Shown: positions 1-5,121 of the stretch, one piece after another
Layout: each line of letters opens with the position of its first letter
Position numbering within the stretch: the stretch's first letter is position 1
NCBI GenBank assembly: GCA_028825345.1
Contig: JAPKAJ010000173.1
Coordinates: 1 to 5,121 of the forward strand
DNA length: 5,121 nucleotides
Reading direction: 5' to 3'
Origin: Arenicellales bacterium
Lineage (GTDB): Bacteria > Pseudomonadota > Gammaproteobacteria > Arenicellales > UBA868
Translations under genes and position numbers: made by a program
Notes under the pieces: generated by a model
What the model saw: only the letters and a program-made list of their open reading frames with translations
Told to the model about the DNA's origin: nothing
The model's database searches: none

Positions 1-170
1 TTCAATGATAGTGACCAGAGCTACTACTAGTAAAGGCGAGAGGTTAGAGAGGTGTTCTAGATAGTGACGAGCCCGTTAGGTGGGTTTGTAATCTTTTCGC
101 TACATGTTTGCGGTACCAAAGGAGAGCGATATCAGATTGTCCCTAGATATCCTCGAAGGCTCCAATCTCA

Positions 171-183
171 CTGGTCTGGCCAC
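171..183. promoter_or_regulatory. Candidate GntR/FCD-family operator upstream of lldE
   Basis: The core TGGTC-T-GGCCA (172-182) is an inverted repeat with one mismatch around base 177. It fits the general pattern TnGTnnnACnA of GntR regulators of the FCD subfamily (FadR, PdhR, LldR) at six of seven fixed positions; the A of the right half is G. It also resembles the E. coli FadR half-site pattern CTGGTC-N-GACCAG at 10 of 12 positions. LldR, a GntR/FCD repressor, controls lactate genes in several proteobacteria, so a lactate-responsive operator is plausible in front of lldEFG. The regulator gene is not in the window and the assignment rests on motif resemblance alone. Confidence 0.35.
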
Positions 184-186
184 AAT

Positions 187-198
187 AACATATATGTT
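187..198. repeat. Perfect 12-bp AT-rich palindrome
   Basis: AACATATATGTT reads identically on both strands. It begins five bases downstream of the GntR-like operator core and about 100 bases before lldE. It could be a second protein-binding site, or it could include the -10 region (TATATG at 191-196), but no matching -35 is visible. AT-rich palindromes of this size arise by chance fairly often, so only its position makes it worth noting. Confidence 0.3.
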
Positions 199-221
199 TT
201 AGCGTATTGAGTTAACTATGT

Positions 222-241
222 CTTCTACAAAACTGTAGAGG
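222..241 (+). other. Short hairpin in the lldE leader
   Basis: CTTCTACA and TGTAGAGG pair over 8 bp (one T-G wobble at 223/240) around a 4-base AAAC loop. No T tract follows, so it is not an intrinsic terminator. It ends 58 bases before the preferred lldE start and would lie in the mRNA leader if transcription starts near or upstream of 200. It may be an mRNA stability or leader element, or an operator-like dyad in DNA. Function is unknown. Confidence 0.3.
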
Positions 242-299
242 TAGCACCGCATAGGCCTTGATGCTACATTGAATGCTGTTTCAGAGCAGTACATTATCA

Positions 300-1085
300 A
301 TGAATCAAGAGAAAACAAGAACACCGATTCAGGTTGGGCTGTTTGTTACCTGCCTGGCCGACCTTATTCGTCCCCAGATTGGTTTTGCGGCGGTGGCGCT
401 GCTGGAGCAGGCTGGCTGCACAGTCCGAGTGCCACGTGAACAGACCTGTTGCGGACAGCCTGCGCTCAATAGTGGGGACAGTGCCAGCACAATCGCAATC
501 GCGAAAACGGTGATCAAAACCTTTGCCCAGGATGATTACGTTATCGCCCCTTCAGGTTCCTGTGTTGACACTATATGCCACAAGTACCCCGAGCTTTTCC
601 GTAATGATGCACTTTGGGCTGGGCGAGCTCGCGCATTAGCGGCAAAAACCTGGGAGCTGACAAGCTTCCTGGTCGAGGTCATGGAGTTGCAGCAGGTGGA
701 AGCCGCCTACGACGGCATTTGCAGTTACCATGATTCCTGTTCAGGGTTGCGGGAACTTGGCATCCACGATCAGCCGCGGCAACTGCTGGCCAGTGTCGTA
801 GGTTTGGAGCTCAAAGAAATGAACGAGAACAACGTTTGTTGTGGTTTTGGAGGGTTATTCAGTATCAAGTATCCTGACATTTCTACCCGGATGGTCAGTG
901 ATAAATGCGCCAATATCGGTCACAGTGGGGTCGATACCTTGCTCGGTGGAGATCTAGGCTGTCTGCTCAATATCGCCGGTCGCCTGCGCCGTGAAGGCGC
1001 TCCGGTCCGGGTTTTTCATGTAGCTGAAGTGCTTGCTGGAATGACCGACGGGCCTGCGATCGGCGAAGGAGAATCTGACTCATGA
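300..1085 (+). CDS. lldE: Lactate utilization protein LldE/LutA, CCG-domain Fe-S subunit
   Basis: This is the heterodisulfide-reductase-like subunit of the LldEFG (LutABC) complex, which oxidises L-lactate to pyruvate in the cytoplasm. The 261-residue protein has two cysteine-rich CCG domains. The first has C18, C50-C51-G (TCCGQPALNSG) and C88 (SGSC); the second has C147 (YHDSC), C180-C181-G (VCCGFGG) and C221. Such cysteines are known in this family to bind Fe-S clusters. The body matches E. coli LldE (239 aa) throughout, including the CLLNIAGRLRREG segment and the AEVL end, with about 15 extra C-terminal residues. I chose the ATG at 300 because it lies nearer the family's N-terminus (11 residues before VGLFVTC); an in-frame ATG at 273 would add nine residues without family support. 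Neither has a strong Shine-Dalgarno; a weak AGAG is at 283-286. The stop overlaps lldF by 4 bases. Confidence 0.93.
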   Translation: MNQEKTRTPIQVGLFVTCLADLIRPQIGFAAVALLEQAGCTVRVPREQTCCGQPALNSGDSASTIAIAKTVIKTFAQDDYVIAPSGSCVDTICHKYPELFRNDALWAGRARALAAKTWELTSFLVEVMELQQVEAAYDGICSYHDSCSGLRELGIHDQPRQLLASVVGLELKEMNENNVCCGFGGLFSIKYPDISTRMVSDKCANIGHSGVDTLLGGDLGCLLNIAGRLRREGAPVRVFHVAEVLAGMTDGPAIGEGESDS

Positions 1086-2512
1086 GCGCTGCTGCCAGCC
1101 AGAAAGTGGCGTTTCGTGAGCGTACAACACGTGCCTTGCGCGATAGTAATCTGCAACAGGCTATGGGTAAGGCCCGCGGCGGTTTTGTTGATAAACGCCT
1201 TGAAGCGATGGCCGCGTTGCCGGAATTTGATGAGACTCGGGATGCAGCCCGTGACATCAAGGACCATGTGCTGGCAAATCTTGATGGATACCTCGAACTG
1301 TACGAACAGAAGGTGATTGAAAATGGCGGCCAGGTGCACTGGGCCCGCACTGCTGAAGAGGCCTGCGAGATCGTTGCAGATATCTGCAAAGAGGCTAATG
1401 CGCAGGTGGTGACCAAAGGCAAGTCGATGGTTTCGGAGGAAATGCACCTGAATTCAGTGCTTGAGGCCGCCGGCCTTAAGGTGGTTGAAACCGATTTGGG
1501 GGAATACATCGTCCAACTGGCAGGGGAGACGCCCAGTCATATTATTGCCCCAGCGGTACACAAGACCCGCGAGCAGATTACTGAACTCTTTCATGAACAC
1601 CATAGCAAGCTTGGCTACACCGACCGGGTAACGCAGCGCGAGGCTCTGGTCAATGAAGCTCGCAGTGTGCTGAGGGGCACTTTTGTCACGGCCGATGTGG
1701 GGATCACTGGCGCCAACTTTCTGGTGGCAGAAACTGGAGCAAATGTTATCGTGACCAACGAGGGTAATGGGGATTTGACCAGTTCCCTGCCCCGGGTACA
1801 GATTGTGACAGCAGGGATCGAAAAAGTGATTCCCTCGCTGGATGATTTATCGGTTTTGTTGCGAGTACTCGCGCGCAGCGCCACCGGGCAAGAAATGTCG
1901 GCCTACACCTCGCTGTATTCTGGGCCACGCCAAGATACCGACAGCGAAGGCCCTGATGCCTACCACGTGGTCTTGTTGGATAACGGCCGCTCTACCATGT
2001 TGGGTGGAGACTATCGGTCTATGTTGCGCTGTATCCGCTGCGGGGCTTGTCTGAACCATTGCCCGGTCTATAGCGCGATCGGTGGACACGCTTACGGTTG
2101 GGTCTACTCCGGACCTATGGGGTCGGTGCTTACCCCTTTACTCAATGGTTTCGACGATTCGGTTGATTTACCTAATGCCTGCACTTTGAACGGGCGCTGT
2201 AAGGCGGTTTGCCCGGTACGCATACCTTTGTCGGATCTGTTGCTCAAACATCGCCTTGAGCAGTATCGGCGTCGACTGACGCCATTGTTCGGACGATTTT
2301 TAGTGCGAGCCTGGGCTTGGGTTGCAACTCGACCGAGGTTGTATCAGGGATTGATGGGTTTGCCGCTCTGGCTGATGCACTGGCGTGGGCGCCGCCGAGG
2401 CGCACTTGAACACATTCCCTTTGCCGGTGGTTGGACCGACAGTCGTGATTTCCCAACACCCGCTGGCCGTTCTTTTATCCGCCAGTGGCATTCGCGAAAG
2501 GGTAAGTCATGA
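1082..2512 (+). CDS. lldF: Lactate utilization iron-sulfur protein LldF/LutB
   Basis: This is the ferredoxin-like electron-transfer subunit of the lactate oxidation complex. The 476-residue protein has an N-terminal LUD domain (about residues 70-300), with the family signatures KGKSMVSEE (113-121) and GANFLVAETGANVIVTNEGN (210-229). A double-cluster Fe-S module follows at about 310-385, then a LutB-type C-terminal region ending in the SRDFPTPAGRSF segment. The first cluster motif is canonical CxxCxxCxxxCP (C317, C320, C323, C327). The second reads C367-TL-N370-GR-C373-KAV-C377-P, so the second Cys of a four-Cys motif is Asn (codon AAC at 2189-2191). The cluster may be ligated by three Cys, may be a different type, or may be weak. 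A strong AAGGAGA (1066-1072) lies 9 bases before the ATG, inside lldE. ATGA overlaps at both ends imply translational coupling with lldE and lldG. Confidence 0.95.
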   Translation: MSAAASQKVAFRERTTRALRDSNLQQAMGKARGGFVDKRLEAMAALPEFDETRDAARDIKDHVLANLDGYLELYEQKVIENGGQVHWARTAEEACEIVADICKEANAQVVTKGKSMVSEEMHLNSVLEAAGLKVVETDLGEYIVQLAGETPSHIIAPAVHKTREQITELFHEHHSKLGYTDRVTQREALVNEARSVLRGTFVTADVGITGANFLVAETGANVIVTNEGNGDLTSSLPRVQIVTAGIEKVIPSLDDLSVLLRVLARSATGQEMSAYTSLYSGPRQDTDSEGPDAYHVVLLDNGRSTMLGGDYRSMLRCIRCGACLNHCPVYSAIGGHAYGWVYSGPMGSVLTPLLNGFDDSVDLPNACTLNGRCKAVCPVRIPLSDLLLKHRLEQYRRRLTPLFGRFLVRAWAWVATRPRLYQGLMGLPLWLMHWRGRRRGALEHIPFAGGWTDSRDFPTPAGRSFIRQWHSRKGKS

Positions 2513-3165
2513 CTGAGGCGCGCACTCAGATTCTCGCCAACATTCGCAGCGCCCTGACCGGCGGTGAGCCGCGAACACCCTTGCGTATGAATGAACTGAA
2601 AGCACGCATTGAGTCCTCTACTCCCAAGGCTCAGCCACGGTTTGAAGACGAACTGCTCAACCGCTTTTGTCAAAAGCATGTCGCAGTCCATGGCACCTAT
2701 GAGCGGGTGACAGCACAAGATCTCGAAGGTGCCGTGCTCCGCCACATTGGCGCCCATCAGGTTGATCCGCAGTTGTATCTGGGCGCTGGACCCTTGCTTG
2801 ATGCGGTGCAATGGTCAGCTCAGGTATTTACCTATTTCAAGAGTGCAGACCAGCACACTCAGGTCGCAGTCAGTGAAGCCTTTGCGGCGATTGCTGAGAC
2901 GGGAACGGTTGTGCTGTGTTCTGGGCCCAGTACGCCTACTTCACACAACTTTTTACCTGAAGACCATATTGTGGTTGTTGACAGCGCCCGCATCGTCCGT
3001 CACCAGGAAGATGTCTGGACGCTTCTGCGCAATCGGGAGGATGCTGCCGTCCGGGTGGTCAACCTCATTACAGGCCCTTCAAAAACCGGTGACATCGAGC
3101 AGACCATCCAGTACGGTGCCCACGGACCGCGGCGCTTGCACTTATTGATCGTTGAGTCTGCCTAG
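2509..3165 (+). CDS. lldG: Lactate utilization protein LldG/LutC, LUD domain
   Basis: This is the third subunit of the lactate oxidation complex, a single LUD-domain protein without Fe-S motifs. The 218 residues begin with a helix typical of the family (MTEARTQILANIRSAL). The conserved core is in the C-terminal half: AIAETGTVVLCSGP (127-140), the LPEDHIVVV strand (149-157) and ITGPSKTGDIEQ (187-198), followed by GAHGPRRLHLLIVES (203-217). These are diagnostic of LldG/LutC. The length is close to that of characterised relatives. AAAGGG at 2497-2502 lies 6 bases before the ATG, and the start overlaps the lldF stop by 4 bases, which fixes the start well. The catalytic role of LutC is not settled in the literature that I know of; membership in the complex is inferred from the conserved three-gene order. 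Nothing is truncated. Confidence 0.95.
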   Translation: MTEARTQILANIRSALTGGEPRTPLRMNELKARIESSTPKAQPRFEDELLNRFCQKHVAVHGTYERVTAQDLEGAVLRHIGAHQVDPQLYLGAGPLLDAVQWSAQVFTYFKSADQHTQVAVSEAFAAIAETGTVVLCSGPSTPTSHNFLPEDHIVVVDSARIVRHQEDVWTLLRNREDAAVRVVNLITGPSKTGDIEQTIQYGAHGPRRLHLLIVESA

Positions 3166-3201
3166 TGTTTTGATGCTCGTGTGGCGTTCGCACGCACTCG
3201 C

Positions 3202-3207
3202 TATAAT
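3202..3207 (+). promoter_or_regulatory. Probable -10 box of the fabAB promoter
   Basis: TATAAT is a perfect sigma-70 -10 hexamer, placed 88 bases before the fabA ATG in the only sizeable gap between genes. The -35 is poor: at 17-bp spacing the hexamer (3179-3184) is GTGTGG, and there is no extended -10 TG. An imperfect dyad, GTGgCGT-TCGC-ACGCAC (3181-3197), overlaps the -35 region and might be an activator or repressor site, which would fit a promoter needing help. FadR and FabR act at fabA in E. coli, but I see no good match to their consensus sites here. Transcription would start near 3214, leaving a leader of about 80 bases. Confidence 0.45.
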
Positions 3208-3266
3208 TCCCCTGAGATAACCGGGTTAACCAGCAATTCTCACCGCGCCTTCAATCGAGACCGGAC

Positions 3267-3277
3267 GACGCGGCGTC
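3267..3277. repeat. Small dyad in the fabA leader
   Basis: GACGC-G-GCGTC is a perfect inverted repeat with one central base, located 18 bases before the fabA ATG. The centre is too short to form a stable RNA hairpin, so a DNA-binding role would be more likely than an RNA one. It falls downstream of the predicted transcription start. It may be chance in a GC-rich leader. Confidence 0.2.
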
Positions 3278-3295
3278 AACAACGAGGCGCGATCA

Positions 3296-3859
3296 ATGCA
3301 GACAAGTTTCACGCATGAACAGTTGCTGGAATGCGGGCACGGCAGGATGTTTGGGCCAGGGAATGCCCAATTGCCTCTGCCACCGATGCTTATGTTCGAT
3401 CGTATTGTCCGGATTTCCGATGAAGGTGGCGAATACGGAAAGGGAGAGATAGTGGCTGAGCTCGACTTGAGCCCACAGCAGTGGTTTTTTGATTGCCATT
3501 TTAAGCATGACCCGGTAATGCCTGGCTGTTTAGGTCTTGATGCTCTTTGGCAATTGGTGGGATTCTTTTTAGGCTGGAAAGGGGGCTTGGGCCATGGGCG
3601 AGCACTTGGCGCGGGCGCGATTCGTTTTACTGGCCAAATTACCCCGCAGTGCAAAATGGTCCGTTACCGAGTTTCACTTAAGCGCGTGGTGATGCGCCGA
3701 CTGTACATGGGTATCGCCGATGGCCAGGTGGAAGTCGATGATCGTACGATTTATACCGGGCGAGACCTTCGGGTAGGCTTGTTTACCGATACCGATACCG
3801 ATACCGATGCCGATGCCGATACCGATGCCGATGCCGATGGAGAGGCTGCAACAAAATGA
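3296..3859 (+). CDS. fabA: 3-hydroxydecanoyl-ACP dehydratase/isomerase FabA with Asp-rich repeat tail
   Basis: This cytoplasmic hot-dog-fold enzyme dehydrates 3-hydroxydecanoyl-ACP and isomerises trans-2- to cis-3-decenoyl-ACP, the branch point of unsaturated fatty acid synthesis. Residues 1-163 align with E. coli FabA (172 aa) almost without gaps. The catalytic His68 (CHF, 67-69) and Asp82 (GLDALW, 80-85), matching E. coli His70 and Asp84, are intact, as is PVMPGCLGLDA. The conserved fold ends at VGLF (160-163), where E. coli has only six more residues. Here there are 24, of which 164-181 are nine Thr-Asp or Ala-Asp dipeptides coded by a tandem hexamer. The tail is acidic and low-complexity, so it is probably disordered and should not touch the active site. 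GAGG at 3284-3287 lies 8 bases before the ATG, and the N-terminus fits the family. The stop overlaps fabB by 4 bases. Confidence 0.96.
   Translation: MQTSFTHEQLLECGHGRMFGPGNAQLPLPPMLMFDRIVRISDEGGEYGKGEIVAELDLSPQQWFFDCHFKHDPVMPGCLGLDALWQLVGFFLGWKGGLGHGRALGAGAIRFTGQITPQCKMVRYRVSLKRVVMRRLYMGIADGQVEVDDRTIYTGRDLRVGLFTDTDTDTDADADTDADADGEAATK
3785..3838 (+). repeat. Nine-copy in-frame hexanucleotide tandem repeat in fabA
   Basis: Nine uninterrupted hexamers, ACCGAT or GCCGAT, differ only in their first base (order A A A A G G A G G). Each codes for Thr-Asp or Ala-Asp, giving FabA residues 164-181. The last six units form two identical 18-bp blocks (3803-3820 and 3821-3838), so the array seems to have grown by single-unit steps and by an 18-bp duplication. 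Because the unit is 6 bp, copy-number changes preserve the reading frame: length can vary, but on/off switching of fabA or fabB is not expected. The array stops exactly at the fabB Shine-Dalgarno sequence. Confidence 0.97.
3839..3845 (+). promoter_or_regulatory. fabB Shine-Dalgarno, abutting the repeat
   Basis: GGAGAGG lies 10 bases before the fabB ATG at 3856, within the last codons of fabA. Its first base directly follows the last hexamer repeat unit. Repeat length changes would therefore alter the mRNA just 5' of the ribosome binding site but not its spacing to the start codon. Confidence 0.7.
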
Positions 3860-5073
3860 GACGTGTAGTTATCACCGGCATGGGTATCGTCAGTAGTATC
3901 GGAAACAATTGCAGCGAGGTTGCCGCATCGTTGCGCTGTGGGCGTTCAGGGATTGTTTTGGCCGATGAGTATCGTGATCTGAATTTTCGCTCCCAGGTGC
4001 ATGGCAGTATAGATATCGATTTGGATCAGTTAATTGAGCGCAAGCTCAAACGCTTCATGGGCGGTTCGGCTGCTTATAACTATATTGCGATGCGCGAGGC
4101 TGTCGAGGGCTCAGGACTCACTGAAACCGATGTCTCGAACCCTCGCACCGGATTGGTAGTTGGTAGCGGAGGCGGCTCACCAGAAAACATTGTCGTGGCT
4201 GCAGATCTGCTTCGCGAGAAAGGGGTTAAGCGAGTGGGACCATACATGGTGACCCGGACCATGGGCAGCACCAACTCAGCATGCCTTGGTACAGCGTTTG
4301 GTATCAAGGGCGTTTCCTACTCAATCAGTTCCGCCTGCTCCACTAGCGCCCACTGTATTGGCAATGGCATGGAATTGATCCAAATGGGCAAGCAGGATAT
4401 TGTTTTTGCGGGAGGTGGCGAGGAACTGCATTGGTCCACCTCGGTACTGTTTGATGCGATGGGGGCGATGTCATCGCGCTACAACGAGTCACCTCAGACG
4501 GCATCTCGTGCCTACGATGCTGATCGGGATGGTTTCGTTATCTCAGGAGGTGGTGGCGTTCTGGTGCTGGAAGCGCTTGAGCATGCACAGCACCGAGGGG
4601 CGACGATCTATGCCGAACTGGTGGGATACGGCGCCACCGGCGATGGCGTTGACATGGTTCAGCCTTCTGGAGAGGGCGCAGTTCGTTGCATGAACCTGGC
4701 GCTCCAGGATGTCACAGAGCCTGTGGACTACATCAATACCCATGGCACCAGCACGCCGGTGGGAGATATACGAGAACTGGAGGCAATCCGCGAGGTTTTT
4801 GGCACTAAGATCCCGTCATTGAGCGCGACTAAATCTCTGACAGGACATGCTCTTGGCGCGGCGGGCGTCAACGAGGCCATTTATTCCCTGTTGATGCTGC
4901 AGGGAGGCTTTCTTGCTCCGTCTATCAATATCGAAAACCTGGACCCGCAGGCGCTGGGTTTTCCGATTGTCCGACAGGCCATAGAGGTCGATGATCTACA
5001 TACCGTGATGTCTAACAGCTTCGGCTTTGGTGGCACCAACGCAACTCTGGTTTTTCAGCGCTTCACCGACTGA
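3856..5073 (+). CDS. fabB: Beta-ketoacyl-ACP synthase I, FabB
   Basis: This condensing enzyme elongates cis-3-decenoyl-ACP made by FabA, along with other acyl-ACPs, using malonyl-ACP, and is essential for unsaturated fatty acids in bacteria of the E. coli type. The 405 residues match E. coli FabB (406 aa) end to end, starting MRRVVITGMGIVSSIGNN. The catalytic set is complete: nucleophile Cys161 in SISSACSTSAHCIGN, His296 in NTHGTSTPVGD, Lys326 in SATKSLTGH and His331 in the same segment. The gating-loop signature NSFGFGGTN is at 387-395. The similarity to FabB in the GGGEEL (187-191 region) and GYGATGDGVDMVQPSGEGAVRCM segments favours KAS I over the FabF type. It overlaps fabA by ATGA, so the two are probably co-transcribed and translationally coupled. 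No truncation or missing key residue is seen. Confidence 0.97.
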   Translation: MRRVVITGMGIVSSIGNNCSEVAASLRCGRSGIVLADEYRDLNFRSQVHGSIDIDLDQLIERKLKRFMGGSAAYNYIAMREAVEGSGLTETDVSNPRTGLVVGSGGGSPENIVVAADLLREKGVKRVGPYMVTRTMGSTNSACLGTAFGIKGVSYSISSACSTSAHCIGNGMELIQMGKQDIVFAGGGEELHWSTSVLFDAMGAMSSRYNESPQTASRAYDADRDGFVISGGGGVLVLEALEHAQHRGATIYAELVGYGATGDGVDMVQPSGEGAVRCMNLALQDVTEPVDYINTHGTSTPVGDIRELEAIREVFGTKIPSLSATKSLTGHALGAAGVNEAIYSLLMLQGGFLAPSINIENLDPQALGFPIVRQAIEVDDLHTVMSNSFGFGGTNATLVFQRFTD

Positions 5074-5121
5074 ATATTTTTTAACTACCTGATGCATTGC
5101 GGCATTGATTACCCTATAGTT
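5074..5121. other. Short non-coding tail after fabB
   Basis: Only 48 bases follow the fabB stop before the window ends. There is a T-rich stretch (ATATTTTTTAA, 5074-5084) right after the stop but no stem before it, so it is not a recognisable intrinsic terminator. GCATTG occurs twice (5094-5099 and 5102-5107). TATAGT at 5115-5120 resembles a -10 box but has no -35 partner at the right distance. Nothing here is firm. Confidence 0.5.

Larger units (their letters stand above)
1..299. other. Gene-free upstream region of the lactate operon
   Basis: No coding region is supported here. Forward frames entering from the left edge stop within 64 bases (stops at 6-8, 28-30 and 62-64), and the reverse frames are broken by many stops. 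The stretch looks less GC-rich than the genes downstream, as expected for a regulatory region. It contains three dyad-symmetric elements, listed separately: a GntR-like operator candidate at 171-183, a perfect palindrome at 187-198 and a hairpin at 222-241. I could not find a convincing sigma-70 promoter; AT-rich hexamers around 186-198 resemble a -10 box, but no good -35 sits at the right distance. The lactate operon promoter most likely lies here, by inference from position only. Confidence 0.7.

Noticed and set aside
2..64. Possible end of an upstream gene in frame 2 (stop TAG at 62-64)
   Set aside because: Only 20 codons are visible, with no recognisable sequence; an open frame this short is expected by chance.
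70..86. Terminator-like stem AGCCC/GGGTT followed by a T-containing stretch
   Set aside because: The stem is only five pairs with a wobble, and the downstream bases (TGTAATCTTTT) are not a clean T tract.
128..151. GATATC repeated 18 bp apart (128-133 and 146-151)
   Set aside because: A 6-bp self-complementary word occurring twice is likely chance, and the flanks do not extend the symmetry.
967..1509. 180-residue open frame on the minus strand across the lldE/lldF junction, plus other minus-strand frames within lldF and lldG (for example 2344-2811)
   Set aside because: They lie opposite well-identified genes, show no recognisable motifs and have Ser/Arg/Ala-rich composition typical of antisense shadows.
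3224..3231. GGTTAACC palindrome in the lldG-fabA spacer
   Set aside because: It is an 8-bp perfect palindrome with no extension and no known regulator match; chance is the simplest explanation.
3226..3654. 142-residue minus-strand open frame covering the fabA leader and the first half of fabA
   Set aside because: Its Pro/Ser/Arg-rich sequence matches the antisense of conserved fabA codons. No family resemblance is seen, and the real gene on the + strand is certain.
3785..3838. Repeat array as CRISPR or as a phase-variation switch
   Set aside because: There are no spacers, and the 6-bp unit keeps the reading frame at any copy number, so it cannot switch the gene off by slippage of whole units.
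5115..5120. TATAGT as a promoter for a gene beyond the window
   Set aside because: There is no -35-like hexamer at 16-18 bp, and the downstream gene is not visible.

Overview
The window holds five genes, all on the + strand, in two tight clusters. I would place it in a gammaproteobacterium: adjacent fabA and fabB (the anaerobic unsaturated fatty acid route) are characteristic of that class, and both proteins match the E. coli family members closely over almost their full length. The genus cannot be read from the sequence. This is mostly ordinary chromosomal metabolism, and I do not see an undescribed multi-gene system.

Layout. Positions 1-299 contain no gene that I can support. They hold a GntR-like operator candidate (171-183), a perfect 12-bp palindrome (187-198) and a short hairpin (222-241). 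Positions 300-3165 hold lldE-lldF-lldG (also called lutA-lutB-lutC), the three-subunit iron-sulfur lactate oxidation complex. Each gene overlaps the next by 4 bases (ATGA). Positions 3166-3295 are a spacer with a perfect TATAAT -10 box and no convincing terminator. Positions 3296-5073 hold fabA and fabB, again overlapping by ATGA. Positions 5074-5121 are the start of the next intergenic region.

How the genes work together. LldE, LldF and LldG are expected to act as one cytoplasmic complex that oxidises lactate to pyruvate and passes electrons on through Fe-S clusters. No lactate permease or lldR regulator gene lies in the window, but the flanks are not visible. FabA makes and isomerises the 10-carbon enoyl-ACP, and FabB elongates the cis-3 product, so the second pair commits acyl chains to unsaturated fatty acids. 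The two clusters have no evident biochemical link beyond adjacency.

The unusual points are three. FabA carries a C-terminal extension made of nine in-frame hexanucleotide repeats encoding Thr/Ala-Asp dipeptides (3785-3838), ending directly against the fabB Shine-Dalgarno sequence. The second 4Fe-4S motif of LldF has Asn where a four-Cys ferredoxin motif has Cys. A GntR/FCD-type operator candidate lies upstream of lldE.
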